Source: Verrucomicrobiia bacterium
GTDB lineage: Bacteria; Verrucomicrobiota; Verrucomicrobiia; Limisphaerales; UBA8199
Assembly (NCBI GenBank): GCA_035946615.1
Contig: DASYZB010000048.1
Span: forward strand, 17,700-81,699
Direction of reading: 5' to 3'
Length of the DNA stretch: 64,000 nt
Under the pieces are notes generated by a model. The model ran no database searches. It was not told the DNA's origin and worked only from the letters and a program-made list of their open reading frames with translations. Positions 17,386-25,496 of the stretch are shown piece by piece (the first letter of the stretch is position 1; each line of letters begins with the position of its first letter). The position numbers and the translations under genes are program-made.

Positions 17386-18788
17386 AGGGCCTGCCTCCGT
17401 TTGACGTTCAGGTACTGGCTGACCAGTTCCACGCTTAGCCGCTCGTCCGGTAGCAGTGAAAAACGCACCCCGCGCCGATTCAGGACTTTCTCCAACTCAC
17501 GCAGGTTCTGCCAGAGCAAATGACCGCCCAACTGTTCATATAGATCATCAACAAATTCCACCTCCGCGTTGGAAAATGCAGGCGCCACGCCCGGCGTCTG
17601 AAGCATATTGACGACAACCAAATGTTGGCGGCGAATCAGGTCCATGTTGCGGACAAAACTCGACGCCAGGACCGGGTCGTCCAGGGCGGTCAAAAAGATA
17701 ACCAGGGCGCGCCGGCGCAGGCGCAGCCGGACAAAACTGCAGACTTCGTCGAAATCGGGTGAGACGCTGCGGGGTGCGAGCGCATAGAGGGCTTCGCGGC
17801 AGGCGCCGTAATGGGCTTGGCCATTTTGAGCGCGCAGGAATTTCTCGACCTTATCGCTGAAAGCAAGCAGCCCAAACAAATCGCCCTGCTGCTGCGCGGC
17901 CAACCCGAGGACCAGGGTGGCCGTGACGAACCGCTCGAGAGCGGTCGTCGAAGGCAGCGGTTCAACAATCGCCGAACCCGAGGCGGCATGAAGCTCGGGT
18001 CCATTTCCACGCTCGCGTTTTTCGAGCGTGGAGTTGTTCGTTGCGCGAGCCGAAAGGCGCGAGGCGTCCAACACGACATACACCTCCTGCGTTCGTTCGA
18101 TTTGAAACACCTTGGTAATCGGGCGCCCATGCTTTGCCGTCGCCTTCCAATGAATCTCATCAAAACTGTCGCCTGGCAGATATTCCCGGAGTTTCTCGAA
18201 CTCGCGCCCTTTTCCCACCTGCCGCTGCGCATGCAGGCCGAATGCGCCCCGATGCAGAAAGAGCGCCGCCAGATTCTTGCGCTCGAAAAGCAGGTTGGGA
18301 TAAACACGGATTTCTGCTTTTGCCGGCAGAACCTTGCGAACGGCCCAGAATCCTAAAGGCGAGCGGATTTCCACACGCGCCGTCTCGAGCCGGTACTGGC
18401 CGCGTTTGAGCGGCAGACATTCCCAATACGTGCGCGACCACTCGGTTCCCGCCGGCAATTGCACAAAGAGATCTTCGACCGGGGCGTGGAACTCGCGCGG
18501 CCAGCCCAAAGCCAGGCGCAGGGTCGCAGCCTTTTTCGATTCATTTCCTATCCGCACCTCGATCCGGGTCTTGCGGTCCTTGGACATTCGGGCAAGAGGC
18601 GGCAACTGCACACTGATGCCTGCCAGGCTGCGCCCCGTGAGCGCCGCGTCTGCCAAAACCAAGACCGCCAGCGTCCCAATGGCGCACCAGGAAACTAGCG
18701 CCGCCGCCGGTTCGAGCGCGCCAAGAACCGAAAACGGCAGCACGACGAAGCCGGTCCAAAAAAGAAGACGATTATCGGGAACGATCAC
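17382..18788 (-). CDS. DUF58 protein with degenerate vWA-like domain
   Basis: 468 residues. Two membrane helices near the N-terminus (about 8-28 and 33-50), an immunoglobulin-like region, then the DUF58 core GREFEKLREYLPGDSFDEIH followed by WKATAK. A von Willebrand A-like region begins at VYVVLDASRLSA, with the metal-binding DxSxS changed to DASRLS, so metal binding may be lost. A polar insert with a small palindrome (near 18008-18030) separates the first strand from the rest. Partner of the MoxR ATPase encoded 4 bases upstream; DUF58-MoxR pairs act in protein maturation or stress in other bacteria. Confidence 0.87.
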   Translation of the reverse strand: MIVPDNRLLFWTGFVVLPFSVLGALEPAAALVSWCAIGTLAVLVLADAALTGRSLAGISVQLPPLARMSKDRKTRIEVRIGNESKKAATLRLALGWPREFHAPVEDLFVQLPAGTEWSRTYWECLPLKRGQYRLETARVEIRSPLGFWAVRKVLPAKAEIRVYPNLLFERKNLAALFLHRGAFGLHAQRQVGKGREFEKLREYLPGDSFDEIHWKATAKHGRPITKVFQIERTQEVYVVLDASRLSARATNNSTLEKRERGNGPELHAASGSAIVEPLPSTTALERFVTATLVLGLAAQQQGDLFGLLAFSDKVEKFLRAQNGQAHYGACREALYALAPRSVSPDFDEVCSFVRLRLRRRALVIFLTALDDPVLASSFVRNMDLIRRQHLVVVNMLQTPGVAPAFSNAEVEFVDDLYEQLGGHLLWQNLRELEKVLNRRGVRFSLLPDERLSVELVSQYLNVKRRQAL

Positions 18789-18792
18789 GCGA

Positions 18793-19752
18793 TTATCTGG
18801 GCACAGCGATTTGCTGCATGATTTGTTGAATGACCTCGGGCACGGTCAAGCCCTCGATCTCGAACTCGGGCCGCAGGATGAGGCGATGCTCCAGCACGGG
18901 AAGCGCCATGGCCTTGATATCGTCAGGGGTAACAAAATCGCGCCCCTCCAGGGCGGCGCAAGCGCGTGAGGCCATAATCAAGGATTGGGTGGCGCGTGGC
19001 CCAGCCCCGACCAGCACGCTCTCGTGCTGCCGCGTCGCCCGCACGATATCCACCAGGTAACCCATCAAATCCTCTCGCACCACGATCGCGCCCAGTTGCT
19101 CGCGCAAGACCGGCAGTTCTTCGCTCTGGATGACCGCTTGCACGGCGCCATTGGTCAGCACCGTTTCCGGGGTTTCACGGGTCATCGTGCGCTGGGCTAA
19201 AGTCAGCTCTTCGGCGCGCTCGGGCGCGGTCATGGTTATCTTGAGCATGAACCGGTCTTTTTGCGCTTCGGGAAGGGGATAGGTTCCTTCATATTCAATC
19301 GGGTTCTGTGTGGCGAACACGGTGAAGCTCGATGGAAGCGCATGCGTCATGCGATCAATGGTCACCAGGCGCTCCTGCATCGCCTGCAACAACGCCGATT
19401 GCGTTTTGGCCGGCGCCCGATTGATTTCGTCAGCTAAAAGAAACGAGGTGAAGATCGGCCCTTTAATGAGCAAGAACTCGTTGCGCTGCAGGTTGAACAC
19501 GTTGGTCCCGGTAATGTCCGAAGGCATCAGGTCGGGTGTAAACTGGATGCGAGCAAAATCACACCCCAGCACATGGGCCAGGGTCCGCACCAGGAGGGTC
19601 TTGGCCACGCCCGGGACTCCTTCAATGAGCGCGTGGTTGCCGGTCAGGATGGCTATCAACGCCCGGTCGATCACTTGGTGCTGGCCGATGATGACTTTGC
19701 CCGTTTCATGCCGGGCCTGCCCCAGCACCTCCTTCAATCTCTCCAGGTTCAT
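18793..19752 (-). CDS. MoxR-family AAA+ ATPase
   Basis: 319 residues. Walker A GVPGVAKT (about 45-52), Walker B LLADEINRAPAKTQSALLQA, sensor-1 FATQNPIEYEGTYPLPEAQ-type segment and DRFMLK arginine-finger region are all present, and the C-terminal lid carries VGAGPRATQSLI. MoxR ATPases are chaperone-like motors that work with vWA/DUF58 partners on metal or complex assembly. The DUF58 gene begins 4 bases after its stop and a DUF4350 gene precedes it by 14 bases. Confidence 0.93.
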   Translation of the reverse strand: MNLERLKEVLGQARHETGKVIIGQHQVIDRALIAILTGNHALIEGVPGVAKTLLVRTLAHVLGCDFARIQFTPDLMPSDITGTNVFNLQRNEFLLIKGPIFTSFLLADEINRAPAKTQSALLQAMQERLVTIDRMTHALPSSFTVFATQNPIEYEGTYPLPEAQKDRFMLKITMTAPERAEELTLAQRTMTRETPETVLTNGAVQAVIQSEELPVLREQLGAIVVREDLMGYLVDIVRATRQHESVLVGAGPRATQSLIMASRACAALEGRDFVTPDDIKAMALPVLEHRLILRPEFEIEGLTVPEVIQQIMQQIAVPR

Positions 19753-19766
19753 GCTTTAGTGTAGGT

Positions 19767-20957
19767 TCATTGCTTCCGTTTGGCCCCTTTCAGGACACCG
19801 CATATCTCACGATACGCGCGGACAGGGTCTTTTTCCTTCTGGGCCCTTGCGTTCTCGGTTTCCAGGATGGCCTGCGCCTGATCGACCCGCGCAATGGACT
19901 GCGCGCGCCCCTGCAACAGTGATTTGATCCATTCCTCAAAGCACACCCGGAGCACCTCCCGTCGCGGGATGTTGCGCCGCAAAAGGTTGATGAAACCGGC
20001 GACGGCATTCTTTCCCAGGACCTGGGCCTGCTGTGGTGGGGCAGGGTAGAGGGGCACGAAGCTTATCGAGCTTTTCCAAATGAACAAGCCGGCCAACAGC
20101 AGCAATCCCGCCCCCAGGGCTTGAAGGTGGTATTTGGTCATGAGCGCGGCCACACCCGGAGTATCAGTGATTCCCAGATGGGCCTCATCAAAAACAATGA
20201 GTTTGGCCGGCCCAATCAGCCAGGCCAGCAACTCCGGTTGGGCCTGTTTTTGCAGCGCTTCATTGCTGAGGAAATAGGTATCGCTGGCCAGCACCACCGA
20301 GCCTGGGCCGAACTGGCGCTGGATAACGACAGCATTCGAGCCGCGGGCATAGACCGTTTGCCACTCGTCGTCCAGGTTGGTAAACACCATCGCGCTGTGC
20401 CAATCGAGCGCCGGCGCTAAAGGAAGCCCTGATTGATTGAGCACCCGCGCCGGTTTGTAGGCGCCTACCTTGCCCAATTCCAACGGGACGGTGCCGAACT
20501 CGATTCCCCATCTTTCTTTCAGTGTATCTGCCCGCATCGAGCGCCCTTTCCTGGAAGTCGGCGGAGGTCCTTTCGAGAATGGCCGCGATACCTGGCCGCC
20601 TTCTGGAAAGAAGGTAATTACCAGACGCCCTCCCCGAGCGAGGAACTCATCAATTTGGACGGCCACCTCCGCCGGCAGCGAAGTCCAATCCCATCGCGAG
20701 GCCGCCAGGTGCAGGTAAGTCGCATGATGCTCGTCCGGGAGTTGGTTTTGCGCGTTAAAATCACGGCGAACCGACAGCCCCTGCAACGATTCCAGGCTCT
20801 CGTAGAGGCCCATCGTTCCGAGCGGGTCGGAGCGCAGCGAAGAGTACTGCGGGTAAACATCGCCTACGGCATAGCGGAGTTTGAACAGGTGCAGCAAGCT
20901 CAACGCGAAAAGCGCCACGCACAGCAGCAGGATGAAATGGGGCAGGCGCCGGTTCAT
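19767..20957 (-). CDS. DUF4350-type membrane protein
   Basis: 396 residues with one N-terminal anchor (FILLLCVALFALSLLHL) and a second span near residue 280 (ALGAGLLLLAGLFIW). Between them is a periplasmic domain resembling a glutamine-amidotransferase-like DUF4350 fold (DPLGTMGLYESLESL, ARGGRLVITFFPEGG, GSVVLASDTYFLSNEAL, FDEAHLG). The cytoplasmic tail is helical. DUF4350 proteins regularly occur in MoxR/DUF58 operons. Its ATG overlaps the stop of the preceding membrane gene (ATGA). Confidence 0.75.
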   Translation of the reverse strand: MNRRLPHFILLLCVALFALSLLHLFKLRYAVGDVYPQYSSLRSDPLGTMGLYESLESLQGLSVRRDFNAQNQLPDEHHATYLHLAASRWDWTSLPAEVAVQIDEFLARGGRLVITFFPEGGQVSRPFSKGPPPTSRKGRSMRADTLKERWGIEFGTVPLELGKVGAYKPARVLNQSGLPLAPALDWHSAMVFTNLDDEWQTVYARGSNAVVIQRQFGPGSVVLASDTYFLSNEALQKQAQPELLAWLIGPAKLIVFDEAHLGITDTPGVAALMTKYHLQALGAGLLLLAGLFIWKSSISFVPLYPAPPQQAQVLGKNAVAGFINLLRRNIPRREVLRVCFEEWIKSLLQGRAQSIARVDQAQAILETENARAQKEKDPVRAYREICGVLKGAKRKQ

Positions 20958-22693
20958 GGCTTGGCCTGGCTCAGCGCCTGGACTCGAATCCGTTCCACGT
21001 TCGAGGTAAATTCCGAGATGAGGCCGCTATCCATTTCGTGCATTCCGTACCAAACCCGTTCAAAGATCGATACGTTTTGACCAAACAACACCGGTACTTC
21101 CGGGTATGCATGGCCGCGGCGGCGCAGTTCGCGCTCGTAGTCGCGGTTGGACTTGAATTTGGCCAACTGGATGAGGTTGCGCCCGGCCAGGTTGGCCAGG
21201 CTCGCCAGGTAAAAAGCCCGCATCGCAAGACGCAACTCACCCCGCGCCAATAACTCCTGACCCAGCCGTATCCAGCCTTCATCAGGCAACTGGTCCGCCT
21301 TAAGATTCTCCTCGGTCAGGTCCGGAGCGGATTGGAGCGGCTCGCTCATCATAGTCTGCGCCGCAGGCCGTCCGTATCGCATTGAACGCAATGTGAGTAG
21401 TGCCAGCCCTGCCAACGCGGCCGCTAACAGCCCATACAACAGGAATTCCTTGCTCAGAATCCAGCCATGGCCCGAGATCGGCGGTTGGATTGGCCTACGG
21501 TGCGAAAACAATTTGCGCAGGAAATTATCCAGCCAGTTTCCGATGGCCTTGGTCCATTCCTTCATCAGCTTGCCCGCTCGCTCCAGAAAGCGCCCCAGAA
21601 TCCCCAGGCCCGCCGGTTCGTCGGGTTCAACCACCTTCTCGCGCGGCATGCGCCAGGTGTATTTGCGCTGCTGCATGGTCTTGCGAATCGCCTGATTTAG
21701 ATCCGAAGGCGAAATCGCCGGCGTGTAGCCCTGAGAATGGGCCGGAGGCCGGCTCACTCCGGAGGCTTCGCGCGATTCGGTTGCGCTTTTGGCCCCTTCT
21801 GATTCCAGCGGCTGTCCAGCGGGCATTCCCGAGCCTCGAAACGGCCAGACCGTCAGGGCCAAAATGCAAATAAGCGCCGGCGCGATGGACGCATTGCACA
21901 GCCGCAGCTCGGCTTTGAGGTCCTCACCCGAGTGGAGCGATTGGCCATAAAAACACCGCAATGCGTACACGGCTTTGACGATCGGATCAACCGAGAGGTA
22001 CGTCAGCCCGGCCATGGCGGCAAAAAATGTCGTGTTCAACAAGCTCATCGTGCTTCGCGTGAAAATCGATTCAATCCCAAACAACATCTTCACCAGCCCA
22101 GGCAACAGAAAACAAACCATCGACCAATTCAAGAATACAAAAAAACCGAAGCCTGTGAGGATGGCCAACAGCGCGCAATTCGGCCGGGGCCACAAAGATG
22201 CCTGCCGCCCGGCTTCTTTGATGAGCGGGCCGGTTGCGGCGCCGGTATCGTCATTCAGGGCGTTGAGATTCTGGTAGAAGGCGCATGTCCATGGCAGAAA
22301 GACCACGGTAACAAAAGCCAGCGGCAACAGGAACAAGCCGGTCGATTGCAGGGTGCTCTGTGCAACGAAAAGGCGCGCGCCCCTGCCGATGGACAGCGGG
22401 CGGCTGGGCGTTCCGGACAGCGCGCTGCGCAACCGCTGAACGAATAAGGCCTGCCAAAACTTCATCCAGACGAACAGCCCCGCCAACCTCAGCGCCGAGC
22501 CCGCCAAATGACGGCTGGCGAACGGGCTGCGGGCCATGTCCGCCCAGAAATAGAGTCCGGCGGCGACGAACGGGAGAGTGCCTGCAAAATAACTGGCCAA
22601 CGCCCATGCCGGCGCGGCACGCAATAAGTGGATCGCTTCCTCGATCAATTCCGTGGCGGCTTTGCCCTCAGACCGATGCTTCGGGCGGCTCAT
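20954..22693 (-). CDS. Large membrane protein with C-terminal DUF4129-like region
   Basis: 579 residues. The N-terminal half has four to six membrane helices (for example GLFLLPLAFVTVVFLPW and NCALLAILTGFGFFVFLNW), a long polar linker (about 305-400), another span (FLLYGLLAAALAGLALL) and a C-terminal helical part (ADQLPDEGWIRLGQELL then RLAMRAFYLASLANLA) resembling DUF4129 tails, which are typical of this operon type. I start at ATG 22693, which overlaps the TGA of the zinc-finger gene (ATGA), rather than at an in-frame start nine codons upstream. Confidence 0.7.
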   Translation of the reverse strand: MSRPKHRSEGKAATELIEEAIHLLRAAPAWALASYFAGTLPFVAAGLYFWADMARSPFASRHLAGSALRLAGLFVWMKFWQALFVQRLRSALSGTPSRPLSIGRGARLFVAQSTLQSTGLFLLPLAFVTVVFLPWTCAFYQNLNALNDDTGAATGPLIKEAGRQASLWPRPNCALLAILTGFGFFVFLNWSMVCFLLPGLVKMLFGIESIFTRSTMSLLNTTFFAAMAGLTYLSVDPIVKAVYALRCFYGQSLHSGEDLKAELRLCNASIAPALICILALTVWPFRGSGMPAGQPLESEGAKSATESREASGVSRPPAHSQGYTPAISPSDLNQAIRKTMQQRKYTWRMPREKVVEPDEPAGLGILGRFLERAGKLMKEWTKAIGNWLDNFLRKLFSHRRPIQPPISGHGWILSKEFLLYGLLAAALAGLALLTLRSMRYGRPAAQTMMSEPLQSAPDLTEENLKADQLPDEGWIRLGQELLARGELRLAMRAFYLASLANLAGRNLIQLAKFKSNRDYERELRRRGHAYPEVPVLFGQNVSIFERVWYGMHEMDSGLISEFTSNVERIRVQALSQAKP

Positions 22694-23016
22694 GGGTTGT
22701 CCAGCCATTGGCTTTGCCAAAGCGTGCCTTCATGAAAGGAATCCGGCACCGCCAGCAGACTCTCTCCAACCAGATAAAAAAAGAACCACGCCAGCAACAA
22801 ACCCAGAAGGCATTGAATGAACCGTATGACCCCGGCAAAGCCGCGGCCTTGGGTCAAGGGCTGGCGCGCCAAGCGCCTCAGGCAAGCCGCGCAAAGCACC
22901 CGCTCATCATGCTCCGTCACGCATTCGCGGCAGAAATATTGGGCGCACTCTGGACAGCGCGCGACCGCTTCGCGCTCGGCATGGTTCAGGCACCGTTGTT
23001 GCGTCAGATTTGGCAT
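22690..23016 (-). CDS. Small B-box-like zinc-finger membrane protein
   Basis: 108 residues. The N-terminal half has a cysteine/histidine cluster: CLNHAEREAVARCPECAQYF, CRECVTEHDERVLCAAC, which resembles a B-box-type zinc-binding domain. A single membrane helix follows (about 60-90, IQCLLGLLLAWFFFYLVG). First gene of the operon and probably co-translated with the next by ATGA overlap. A role in recruiting or sensing for the MoxR system is only a guess. Confidence 0.65.
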   Translation of the reverse strand: MPNLTQQRCLNHAEREAVARCPECAQYFCRECVTEHDERVLCAACLRRLARQPLTQGRGFAGVIRFIQCLLGLLLAWFFFYLVGESLLAVPDSFHEGTLWQSQWLDNP

Positions 23017-23250
23017 CCCGCTTGTTGAAGCCTGTTGCCCCGCCCGTTGCGAAACCTTCTCGCGTTCCTTTGTGGCCTCCTAACCCATGGCCCACAGGAT
23101 GACAAAGCCTTCGCGCCGGCTGGTTACGGCCTTCAACTGCTCAAAACAATAGCAACCCCGCTGCGCTGAGTCACGGAGAAGAACAACGGGTATTTCCGCC
23201 AGACGCGAATTTCAACGGAATCCCACGGTCCTAAACTACAGTAAAGGTCA

Positions 23251-24000
23251 CTATTCAATCCCTGGCTCATTCTCTGAGTCGCTCTGGAACTTGGTTAACT
23301 CCCGTGCCACGTCGGCATTAATTGCGCGTAACTCCTCAAGGAATGTTGTCAACTCGTTGCTTGCAAGGCCCTCGCAGGGGAGTTCGCGAGCCCCCTTCCG
23401 AAATTCCTCTTCGAGCAGTCGGAGCCGGTCATCGAGTTCGACCGGGCTGTAATCGTTTAACGGATTCTTGGAGGCCCTGACTAATAGCCGGCGCCAGTCA
23501 AGGCGCCTCTGGCCGTGAGCCGTGTAGAGGTCCACGAAATCCCGCGCGAACTCCCGCGTGGACAAAGCGCTGATCTTGGCATCGATAAGGTCTGCAAACT
23601 GCGTGACCTTGAGACCAGGAATGTGCGCAAAGGCGTTCTTGACCATGCCCCAATTAAGGGGCGTTTCTCCAGTTGGGTGTATTCTGACTTTCATGGTTCG
23701 CTTGGGAAGCCTAATTGAGGCAGCTTCAGAGCTCTGGAAAAACGTAGCGAATGCCTGCTTGGTCTTGATCTGCCCGTGTTGCAGGATGAAGGAGAGGTCA
23801 ACCCAGCCCGGTGGCAACAGCCTCCAGTGCCAGGCACGGCCTTTTTCGATTGCGTTCAGCGCCAAAGAGCGCCGAGCAAAGGCCGTGTCCAAGGAACGCA
23901 GGTTCCAAGCAAAAACCCGCAGCTCCTGGCGTATTTGGGCGTTTGTCCCTCGGGCGGTCCCACTTGGATGAGATATTCCCATTCTTTCAAAATCGAGCAC
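23251..24000 (-). CDS. AbiEii-like protein lacking the nucleotidyltransferase N-terminus (possible remnant)
   Basis: 249 residues. The central part (KVTQFADLIDAKISALSTRE followed by FARDFVDLYTAH) resembles the C-terminal domain of AbiEii/AbiGii-family nucleotidyltransferases. The GG...DxD catalytic segment expected near the N-terminus is not visible, and the first 70 residues look unlike any family. The ORF starts with a GTG without ribosome site, in a stretch slightly richer in A and T. I regard it as a decayed or truncated gene with weak confidence. The 234 bases between it and the zinc-finger gene hold no gene. Confidence 0.45.
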   Translation of the reverse strand: MLDFERMGISHPSGTARGTNAQIRQELRVFAWNLRSLDTAFARRSLALNAIEKGRAWHWRLLPPGWVDLSFILQHGQIKTKQAFATFFQSSEAASIRLPKRTMKVRIHPTGETPLNWGMVKNAFAHIPGLKVTQFADLIDAKISALSTREFARDFVDLYTAHGQRRLDWRRLLVRASKNPLNDYSPVELDDRLRLLEEEFRKGARELPCEGLASNELTTFLEELRAINADVARELTKFQSDSENEPGIE

Positions 24001-24342
24001 TCGGCAGCTTCAAATGTTTCTGTCTGGTCACAGGTTCCGCTGGCGAGGCTGCGCCGATGGCGTGACACCTGGCTTATTTTCATTGATTTGTGCGCATAGC
24101 GCAACTTCGGAAACGGACCTGATGAAGGGTTGCAAGGGTTGCAGTCCAGCGAGAGACCAAAACGGGTGTTCTAAGGCAATTCATTCGATAGAGCCAAGTG
24201 CGGAGGGCGCTCCGTGGCGCTCCGTCCGGCGAACGTGCTCAATTTTGTCACTGCCTTAATTATATATAGAATTTGTTTTGATAATGTGATTCATGGTCTA
24301 TTGCCCTTTGGATTCCGGACTCCATTGGCCACGGACTCCATT
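24001..24342. other. Intergenic stretch without recognisable gene
   Basis: 342 bases between the AbiEii-like remnant and the ankyrin gene. No ORF with family resemblance is visible. It contains an AT-rich run near 24257-24290 (AATTATATATAGAATTTGTT), unusual for this GC-rich window, which could hold a promoter. Confidence 0.4.
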
Positions 24343-25107
24343 TCACGCCGGTCTGGCTGAAGCTTGCGCGCCCTTTTCCCGAAGCCAATTCACCAGAGCC
24401 TCCCTCCCAGTATCCATGCCTGCGCTGCTGGCGATCGCCAGCGGCTTCTCCTTGGCATAGTCGGGCATCCAATTCAGGTCCACACCCCGCCCAAAGAGAT
24501 ATTCAGCCGTGCGGCGATAGCCACCACGACAGGCGTGCCAGAAAGCATGGTTGACCTCTTCGCTCGATGGCGGTGAGGGCTCCCGGAGAAACTTCTCCAC
24601 TACGGAAGTCATTCCCAACGCTGCTGCGTGCCATAGCTTCTCGACCTTGGCACCATGCTGGAGCAGCAGCCGCGCCACCCGCCAGCACCCGTAGCCAATC
24701 GCGTTTTCCAAGGCTGTGCCGCCGGCAATGGAGCCGCCCCTGGCCTCAATGTCCGCGCCTCCAAGGACCAGTGCTTCGGCGACCTCGACATCGTCGTTGC
24801 TGGCCGCATATTGAAGCGGGGTTTCTCCCGGTTCGTTTTTGGCTCCTCCGGTTCGGACATTGGGATCTGCGCCGGCTGCGATGAGCAGCTTCACGATCGC
24901 CGGACCGTTAGGGAAGAACCCAGGCCAATCGGTGACTACGTGCAAGAGCGCTTTCGATCCACGTTCATCCGTGATTCGTGCTAGTGCAAGTCCGGCACGG
25001 GCACCAACCATTCTATGGAGGGCATCCAGGTCGCCGCCCTTAACCGCACTAACCACTTCGCGTGCCAATGGGTCATCTGCTCGCAGGATCATATCGGTTT
25101 GGTTCAT
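24343..25107 (-). CDS. Ankyrin-repeat protein
   Basis: 254 residues with four to five ankyrin units of about 33 residues. Clear units include GPAIVKLLIAAGADPNVR, GETPLQYAASNDDVEVAEAL and GGTALENAIGYGCWRVARLL. No signal peptide, so probably cytoplasmic and protein-binding. It stands alone, flanked by long gene-free regions. No partner can be inferred. Confidence 0.8.
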   Translation of the reverse strand: MNQTDMILRADDPLAREVVSAVKGGDLDALHRMVGARAGLALARITDERGSKALLHVVTDWPGFFPNGPAIVKLLIAAGADPNVRTGGAKNEPGETPLQYAASNDDVEVAEALVLGGADIEARGGSIAGGTALENAIGYGCWRVARLLLQHGAKVEKLWHAAALGMTSVVEKFLREPSPPSSEEVNHAFWHACRGGYRRTAEYLFGRGVDLNWMPDYAKEKPLAIASSAGMDTGREALVNWLREKGAQASARPA

Positions 25108-25223
25108 CTTGCAACTGCGTGCCCTCGGGTGCCCGTGCCTCGAAATTTTCTTACCATCGGCCTCGCACTTCGCCCAGTCAAGTGCACAAGCCCTGTCCCA
25201 GTAATGCCGCAGTGACTACGGGG

Positions 25224-25277
25224 CTGCCGGCTGAAGCCGGCGTTCCGGACGCGCGGAACGCCGCCTTTAGGCGGCAG
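25224..25277. repeat. REP-like double hairpin
   Basis: Arms CTGCCGGCTGAAGCCGGCGT and the complement of GGAACGCCGCCTTTAGGCGG match over about 23 bases, and each arm is itself a short hairpin (GCCGGCTGAAGCCGGC and GCCGCCTTTAGGCGGC). It lies in the gene-free stretch 25108-25496. Confidence 0.7.
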
Positions 25278-25355
25278 CGCCCGCCGTCACTAACCGATTA
25301 CCTGTCCCAAGGGGCTTCACACCGCCAATGCCAAAGTCTTCCGTAAGTCATTGTA

Positions 25356-25442
25356 GTAGAAGACGTAAGGAGTCTCTGATCAAATTCGGCCTCCGCCCCT
25401 CCAGAACCCGGTTGATCAGAGACTCCTTACGTCGTCTCCTAA
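25356..25442. repeat. Hairpin repeat R2 (type b)
   Basis: Left arm contains GACGTAAGGAGTCTCTGATC and right arm GATCAGAGACTCCTTACGTC, followed by GTCTCCT; over 20 bases pair perfectly. Same arm family as 47641-47741. It is 55 bases beyond the stop of the GH141-like gene and may terminate the six-gene sugar operon. Confidence 0.75.
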
Positions 25443-25496
25443 ATGGATTTCTCATCGGAGGGGGGGTTCACAAGACGCTAAATCGATCTCTCTTGC

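Noticed and set aside
23216..23233. Short match (ATCCCACGGTCCT) to the 3' end of repeat R1
   Set aside because: Only 13 bases, too short to claim a copy.
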